NCBI GenBank assembly: GCA_019239875.1
Contig: JAFAZI010000151.1
Coordinates: 1-64,000, forward strand
Origin: Frankiaceae bacterium
GTDB taxonomy: Bacteria > Actinomycetota > Actinomycetes > JAFAQI01
Direction of reading: 5' to 3'
Length of the DNA stretch: 64,000 nt
The position numbers and the translations under genes are program-made. Below, in pieces: positions 57,925 to 64,000 of this stretch. Positions within the stretch are counted from its first letter, which is position 1; each line of letters opens with the position of its first letter. The notes under the pieces are model-generated. The model had not been told where the DNA came from. It worked only from the letters and a program-made list of their open reading frames with translations, and searched no databases.

Positions 57925-59511
57925 GTGAGTGAGGAGCCGACGACTCGGATCGAGCGCGGGTCCCATGACGCTGGCGACCAGGTTCCGACCAGGCGGATCG
58001 AGTTGCCGGATCGCGGGGAGGAGACGCGCGCACCCGGTACGCCGCCGCCGGCGCCGCGTCGTGGCCTACTGCGGCGGGTGTCGGGATATGCCGCTCGCCG
58101 GCTCGAGCACGTCTTCGGCGGGCCGGCTCGGGGGCGGGTCATGCTCGTGCTTGGTGGCGTGCTCGCCCTGTCGAGCGCCGACTCGGCGACCGTCGGCGCC
58201 GCCGCCACGCCCCTGCGAGGCGCGCTTCACATCGACAACTCGGACATCGGTCTGCTGGTCGCGGTCAACGCCGTCGTCGCCGCGATCGCGAGCGTTCCGT
58301 TCGGCGTCCTCGCGGACCGGATCCGGCGTACGACGACCCTCGGCCTTTCGATCGTGCTGTGGGGCGCCTGCATGATCTGGAGCGCGACCGTCAGCTCCTT
58401 CGGCATGCTCCTGCTGACCCGGCTCGCGCTAGGCATCGCAACGGCGTCGGCCGGCCCGGTGGTCGCCTCGATGATCGGCGACTGGTTCGCCAGCGCCGAG
58501 CGCGGAAAGGTGTGGAGCTACGTCCTGACCGGCGAGCTGCTCGGCGCCGGCGTCGGATTCGCGGTCACCGGCGACATCGCGGCGCTGTCCTGGCGTGCCT
58601 CGTTCGTCATCCTGGCCCTTCCGGCGTTCTACCTCGCCTGGCTGGTGCTCAAGCTGCCCGAGCCGGTCCGCGGCGGTGCCGGCATCATCCCGCCGGGCGC
58701 CGACGAGTTCCCGACGAAGGAGACCATCGAGCCGGTCGCCGGAGAGGACGTGGCGGCGGAGGCGGAGCTGGAGGAGACCGACGCGCAACGGGTGTCACGG
58801 GAGAAGGGGATCTCGCCCCACACCGGCGGCATCCTGACCGACGATCCGGCGGAGATGGGCCTGCGCGCCGCGACGCGATACGTCATGTCGATCCGCACGA
58901 ACGTGGCGATGATCGTGTCGAGCGCACTCTGCTACTTCTACCTCGCCGGCATCCAGACCTTCGGCGCCGAGCTCGTCCACCAGCAGTACGGCCTCAATCA
59001 GGCTCTCGCAAACGCCCTCATGCTGGCCCTCGGCGCTGGGGCGGTGATCGGTGTCTTGCTGGGCGGCCGGATCGGCGACGCCTTGCTGCGACGGGGAATG
59101 CTCAACGGGCGACTGTTGGTCGCGGCGATCTCGGCGGCCATGGCGGCGGGCTGCTTCGTCCCCGCGTTGTTGACGCATCACCCGATGCGCGCGCTGCCCT
59201 ATCTCGTGCTCGCGTCGTTCGGGCTGTCGGCACAGAACCCGCCGCTCAACGCCGCCCGGCTCGACATCATGCCGGCGGCGCTGTGGGGCCGAGCCGAAGG
59301 CGTGCGGACGTTTCTCCGTACGTCGGCGCAAGCGCTCGCGCCGGTCGCGTTCGGGGCGATGTCCGACATCGTGTTCGGCAACCGCCACGGATCGTTGCAC
59401 TGGACGTTCCTCGTCATGCTCCTGCCACTGGCCCTCGCGTCGCTGTTCCTCTTCCGCGCGATGGCCAGCTACCCCAAGGACGTTGCGACGGCGGCGGCTA
59501 GCGCTGCATGA
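57925..59511 (+). CDS. MFS transporter
   Basis: 12-TM pattern; LLVAVNAVVAAIASVPFGVLADRIRRTTTLGLSIVLWG; RLALGIATASAGPVVASMIGDWFASAERGKVWS. Confidence 0.9.
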   Translation: MSEEPTTRIERGSHDAGDQVPTRRIELPDRGEETRAPGTPPPAPRRGLLRRVSGYAARRLEHVFGGPARGRVMLVLGGVLALSSADSATVGAAATPLRGALHIDNSDIGLLVAVNAVVAAIASVPFGVLADRIRRTTTLGLSIVLWGACMIWSATVSSFGMLLLTRLALGIATASAGPVVASMIGDWFASAERGKVWSYVLTGELLGAGVGFAVTGDIAALSWRASFVILALPAFYLAWLVLKLPEPVRGGAGIIPPGADEFPTKETIEPVAGEDVAAEAELEETDAQRVSREKGISPHTGGILTDDPAEMGLRAATRYVMSIRTNVAMIVSSALCYFYLAGIQTFGAELVHQQYGLNQALANALMLALGAGAVIGVLLGGRIGDALLRRGMLNGRLLVAAISAAMAAGCFVPALLTHHPMRALPYLVLASFGLSAQNPPLNAARLDIMPAALWGRAEGVRTFLRTSAQALAPVAFGAMSDIVFGNRHGSLHWTFLVMLLPLALASLFLFRAMASYPKDVATAAASAA

Positions 59512-59523
59512 ACGCCCTCCGGG

Positions 59524-60015
59524 TCAGCGTCCCGTCGTACCGTCGATCAGCTCGCGGAGGATGTCGGCATGGCCGGCGTGGCGCGTCGTCTCGCCCGTGA
59601 CGTGCGCAACCACCCACCTGACGCTGTGGCGGCGGTCGGCTGTGGGGATCGCCATCAGCTGGTCGAAGTCGGTGATCGACCGCAGCAGGTCGTCACTCGC
59701 CGCGATCGCATCGCGATAGTCCTGCAACACGGCCGCGGCGGGTCGGTCGGCTGGTACCGCCATGCTGAAGTCGAAGTCGTCCTGGCCGATGCCACCGACG
59801 TGGTAGCCGAACCAGTAGCGCTCGGCATCGGTCAGGTGCTGGACCAGTCCGAGTAGCGACGTACCTGTGTCGACCATGACCCGCCGGAGGTCGTCCTCAC
59901 TCAGGCCGTCTGTCTTCTTGATCACGCACTCGCGGGCGAAGGCGAGAAACGCAAGCGCGGTGTCGATCTCGCCGTCGTCGTTGCGGGGGACCGGTTGCCG
60001 CTGTGTCTCCGCCAC
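59524..60015 (-). CDS. DinB-family protein
   Basis: GLSEDDLRRVMVDTGTSLLGLVQHLTDAERYWF...VRWVVAHVTGETTRHAGHADILRELIDG; GTG 60015 with TAGATT-N7. Confidence 0.88.
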   Translation of the reverse strand: MAETQRQPVPRNDDGEIDTALAFLAFARECVIKKTDGLSEDDLRRVMVDTGTSLLGLVQHLTDAERYWFGYHVGGIGQDDFDFSMAVPADRPAAAVLQDYRDAIAASDDLLRSITDFDQLMAIPTADRRHSVRWVVAHVTGETTRHAGHADILRELIDGTTGR

Positions 60016-60025
60016 CTGTCGAAAT

Positions 60026-61531
60026 CTATTCGTCGATGACGAGATCCGTCGTGGCCGTGTGGCGGTCCAGGAATGTGTAGACGTCTGTCGTGTCGACGCC
60101 CGGGAAGGTGCCCGGCGGTAGGGCGGCGAGCAGGTGAGTGTGCGCTTTGGCCGATGGCCAGGCTCGCCCACTCCAGCGTTGGAGCTGCTCCTCCGGCGGA
60201 CGGCGGCAGCAGGCCATCGCGGGACATGTCGACTTCCGTCGCCGATGGGTGTCGGAGTGGCGGAACCACTTCGCGTGCTGGAAGGGCACTCCGACACAGA
60301 CGGCGAACTCACCACCGGCCCCGGGTTGCACGTGCGCCGTGCAGAAGAAGGTGCCCCCTGGGGTGTCGGTGTACTGCGCATACGTGCCGTACCGCTCGGG
60401 CGCGGTGAACACCTGGCGGGAGGAGTACTCGCGGCAGGCCACCTGCCCCTCGATCGCACCGGTCATGTCGGTCGGAAACGCCAGACCGTCGTTCTCGTAG
60501 GCCTTGTAGATCGTGCCGCTCGAGTCGGTGCGGCTGAAGTGCACGGGGAGGTCGAGGTCACGGGTGGCGAGGTTGGTGAAGCGGTGCGCCGCCGTCTCGT
60601 GCGACACCGCGAAGACATCACGCATGTCCTCGATGTCGATCGCGCGGTCCCGCTTCGCCTCGGTGAGGAACCGGACCGCGGCCGCTTCGGGCACCAGGGT
60701 CGCGGCCGCGAAGTAGTTCGCCTCGACACGCTGGCGCAGGAAGTCCGCGAAGTCGGTGGGGTCGGTGTGCCCGAGCGCGAAGTGTCCAAGGGTCTGGAGT
60801 ACGACGTACCGCGGATCGTGGCCGTGAGGCTGCTGCGGCATGAAGATCCGGCGGTGCTCGAGGTCGGTGACCGACCGGGTCGACTGCGGCAGATCCGTGA
60901 CGTTGTGCAGCGAGAACCCGAAGTGGGCGGCCAGCTCGCTGATCAGCCGCTGGGGGAGCGCGCCGCCGGTGTAGTTGACTGCCTTCAGCGCCTGGCCGGC
61001 GGCCTGCTCGATCTCGGGGAAGTAGTTGTCGACGCTGCGCATGTGCCGGCGGAGCTCCACGTTGGCCTGCCGGGCGGCCTCTGGAGTCGCGGCGAAGCGG
61101 GCGTCACGGCGGCGCAGCTCGTCGTGCAGGGCGACAACGTGCTCGAGGACGTCGGTCGGGATCCGCGGACTCGGACGCAGCGCCGGCAGCCCTAGCGACG
61201 CGAAGGCGGACTCGCGCTGCGCACGCTCCAAGGCGATCTCGAGCGAGGCCCGCCGGCTCGGTGGCTCAGGCCGGAGCAGATCCTCGACCGAGACCTCGAG
61301 CGCCGCGGCGATGCCTTGCAGCAGCGACAGCCGGGGTTCGCGCCGACCGTTCTCGATCATCGACAGGGCCGAACTCGCCGAGCCGACGGCGTCAGCCAGC
61401 TGTGCGAGGGTCATGCCGCGGCCGCGACGTAGATGGCGGATCCGCTGGCCGAGCGTCACGATGTCGAGCCGAACCCCCGCTGGCGGTTCCGCCGTCTCGC
61501 TCGGGGTCGTCTGACGCACGTTCTTCAGCAT
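60026..61531 (-). CDS. ramB: RamB-like regulator (XRE HTH + degenerate ImmA/IrrE-type + ScfR C-terminal domain)
   Basis: LGQRIRHLRRGRGMTLAQLADAVGSASSALSMIENGRREPRLSLLQGIA; QTLGHFALGHTDP; divergent from aceA. Confidence 0.85.
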   Translation of the reverse strand: MLKNVRQTTPSETAEPPAGVRLDIVTLGQRIRHLRRGRGMTLAQLADAVGSASSALSMIENGRREPRLSLLQGIAAALEVSVEDLLRPEPPSRRASLEIALERAQRESAFASLGLPALRPSPRIPTDVLEHVVALHDELRRRDARFAATPEAARQANVELRRHMRSVDNYFPEIEQAAGQALKAVNYTGGALPQRLISELAAHFGFSLHNVTDLPQSTRSVTDLEHRRIFMPQQPHGHDPRYVVLQTLGHFALGHTDPTDFADFLRQRVEANYFAAATLVPEAAAVRFLTEAKRDRAIDIEDMRDVFAVSHETAAHRFTNLATRDLDLPVHFSRTDSSGTIYKAYENDGLAFPTDMTGAIEGQVACREYSSRQVFTAPERYGTYAQYTDTPGGTFFCTAHVQPGAGGEFAVCVGVPFQHAKWFRHSDTHRRRKSTCPAMACCRRPPEEQLQRWSGRAWPSAKAHTHLLAALPPGTFPGVDTTDVYTFLDRHTATTDLVIDE

Positions 61532-61535
61532 AGGT

Positions 61536-61553
61536 GAAGAATCCCAATTCTTC
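61536..61553. promoter_or_regulatory. Inverted repeat GAAGAAT-ccca-ATTCTTC next to ramB start codon
   Basis: 7-bp perfect arms, 5 nt upstream of the ramB ATG. Confidence 0.6.
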
Positions 61554-61658
61554 TCGCTTAGTGCACCGCATTATGGGCACGCCTTGACGCAATGATTGAA
61601 ACACCAAAGGAAGTTCACTCAATAGTGTCTTCGACAAGACAACAAGAGGAGCGATCCC

Positions 61659-62951
<1,293 letters not shown>

Positions 62952-63064
62952 GCCGAAGGCGAAGTGAACCAGTGGCCACAGCCACTAAGAGCCGCTTGAA
63001 CTCACAGCTCGTGCGCAACCCGCAACTGGCACCTCACATTCAGCCCAACAGATGGAGGCACCAC

Positions 63065-63241
63065 ATGCGTCGCTGTAACGGACGGCTCTTCGACGGAAGC
63101 GCCTGCAACAACCTGCTCGTCGAGTGCGACGACTGCAAGCACTCGGGCTGCCACGGCGACGGCTGCGACTCGCAGCTGTTCGCGTCGGCGGTCTGCGACT
63201 GTGGCTCGCGAAAGCCGCAGCTCGCGACCGCCGCAGCCTAA
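63065..63241 (+). CDS. 58-aa cysteine-rich miniprotein (8 Cys) with internal duplication
   Basis: MRRCNGRLFDGSACNNLLVECDDCKHSGCHGDGCDSQLFASAVCDCGSRKPQLATAAA; ggagg RBS 7 nt before ATG. Confidence 0.75.
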   Translation: MRRCNGRLFDGSACNNLLVECDDCKHSGCHGDGCDSQLFASAVCDCGSRKPQLATAAA

Positions 63242-63250
63242 GCGGTAACC

Positions 63251-63300
63251 AACCTGTCCGTGTCTCAGCTCGCTTCGGCCGGCTGAGGCACGGACAAGTT
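63251..63300 (+). terminator. 19-bp inverted repeat closed by C(UUCG)G tetraloop
   Basis: AACCTGTCCGTGTCTCAGC (63251-63269) ... gcttcggc ... GCTGAGGCACGGACAAGTT (63282-63300). Confidence 0.85.
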
Positions 63301-63410
63301 GCGTCAGTGGGCGCGGTCGACGCGGTATGTGAAGACTGCGGCGGAGCGGGCTACGGATAGGTCTTCACAAATCGGGCGGGTGGCCCCGAGAACCGAATCA
63401 GTTTCGGCGG

Positions 63411-63426
63411 TTGCTAGATTTAGCAA
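63411..63426. promoter_or_regulatory. Inverted repeat TTGCTA-gatt-TAGCAA upstream of etfB
   Basis: 6-4-6 perfect dyad, 60 bp 5' of the etfB start; further IR GTGAAGAC (63329) / GTCTTCAC (63361). Confidence 0.45.
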
Positions 63427-63485
63427 GGAGTTCACGCTCGCGTGACCCTTGAATGTCCCTTCCAGCAGGAGGTCGGCCGCCGGCC

Positions 63486-64000
63486 ATGAACATCGTCGTG
63501 TGCGTAAAGCAGGTGCCCGACACCTGGGCTGAGAAGAAGCTCAGCGACTCCGACAAGACCGTCGACCGCGAAGGCGTCGAAGGCGTCATGAACGAGCTCG
63601 ACGAGTACGCCGTCGAAGAGGCGCTGCGGATCAAAGAGGCGAGCGGCGGCGAGGTCACCGTCCTCACGATGGGTCCGGAGAAGGCCGTCGAGACGATCCG
63701 CAAGGCGCTGTCGATGGGCGCCGACCAGGCGGTCCACCTCGTGGACTCCGGCCTGCACGGGTCGGACGCGCTAACGACGTCGTATGCCCTCGCAAAGGCC
63801 CTCGAGACGATCCCTCACGATCTGGTGATCCTCGGTGTCGAGTCGACCGATGCGCGGATGAGCGTCATCCCCGCGATGCTCGCCGAGCGCACGGGCGCGG
63901 CCCAGCTGACCTTTGCTCGCAAGGTCGAGGTAGGGGATGGCACGGTGAAGATCGAGCGCCAGACCGATACCGGATACGACGTCGTCGAGGCGGCCACCCC
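63486..64000 (+). CDS. etfB: Electron transfer flavoprotein beta subunit, 3' truncated by window end
   Basis: MNIVVCVKQVPDTWAEKKLSDSDKTVDREGVEGVMNELDEYAVEEALRIKEASGGEVTVLTMGPEKAVETIRKALSMGADQAVHL; absent from the ORF track because no stop lies inside the window. Confidence 0.95.
   Translation, partial: MNIVVCVKQVPDTWAEKKLSDSDKTVDREGVEGVMNELDEYAVEEALRIKEASGGEVTVLTMGPEKAVETIRKALSMGADQAVHLVDSGLHGSDALTTSYALAKALETIPHDLVILGVESTDARMSVIPAMLAERTGAAQLTFARKVEVGDGTVKIERQTDTGYDVVEAAT

Noticed and set aside
60016-60459. N-terminal extension of the DinB ORF 59524..60459
   Set aside because: Overlaps the ramB C-terminal coding sequence; GTG 60015 follows TAGATT-N7

Overview
High-GC actinobacterial chromosome segment made of conserved metabolic and housekeeping genes plus a few lineage-specific secreted or regulatory genes. 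No rRNA, tRNA, CRISPR array, transposase, phage or canonical defence system was recognised. Left to right: soxR (5' truncated), glyA, an undecaprenyl-P GlcNAc-1-P transferase, and the F1Fo ATP synthase operon (atpZ/I-B-E-F-H-A-G-D). Between atpD and atpC lie three unrelated genes (S53 sedolisin, small secreted protein, GT2). Next come atpC, cobO/pduO-type adenosyltransferase <> murA, a STAS protein, katG <> oxyR, a PLD-family protein, an ANTAR protein, and a 1805-aa secreted repeat protein with exact 621-bp and 273-bp tandem units. Then follow an FNT channel, dienelactone hydrolase, FAD protein, alpha/beta-hydrolase/class III cyclase fusion, a STAND ATPase <> methyltransferase pair sharing a 23-bp palindrome, nucS, paaN-like ALDH, acyl-CoA and B12-mutase genes (the mutase carries isobutyryl-CoA mutase signature residues F80/Q198), a heterodimeric ABC exporter, MFS, ramB-like <> aceA, a Cys-rich miniprotein with internal duplication, and etfB (3' truncated). 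Two genome-style patterns stand out: many start codons sit 6-7 nt after a TANNNT -10 box (leaderless mRNAs), and many gene ends carry unusually long near-perfect inverted repeats, three of which share an outer arm RACCTGTC. No convincing wholly novel multi-gene system was found. The best leads are the ATPase/methyltransferase/palindrome module, the split atp operon, the Cys-rich miniprotein and the hairpin family. All homology calls are from recognition of motifs, without database search.
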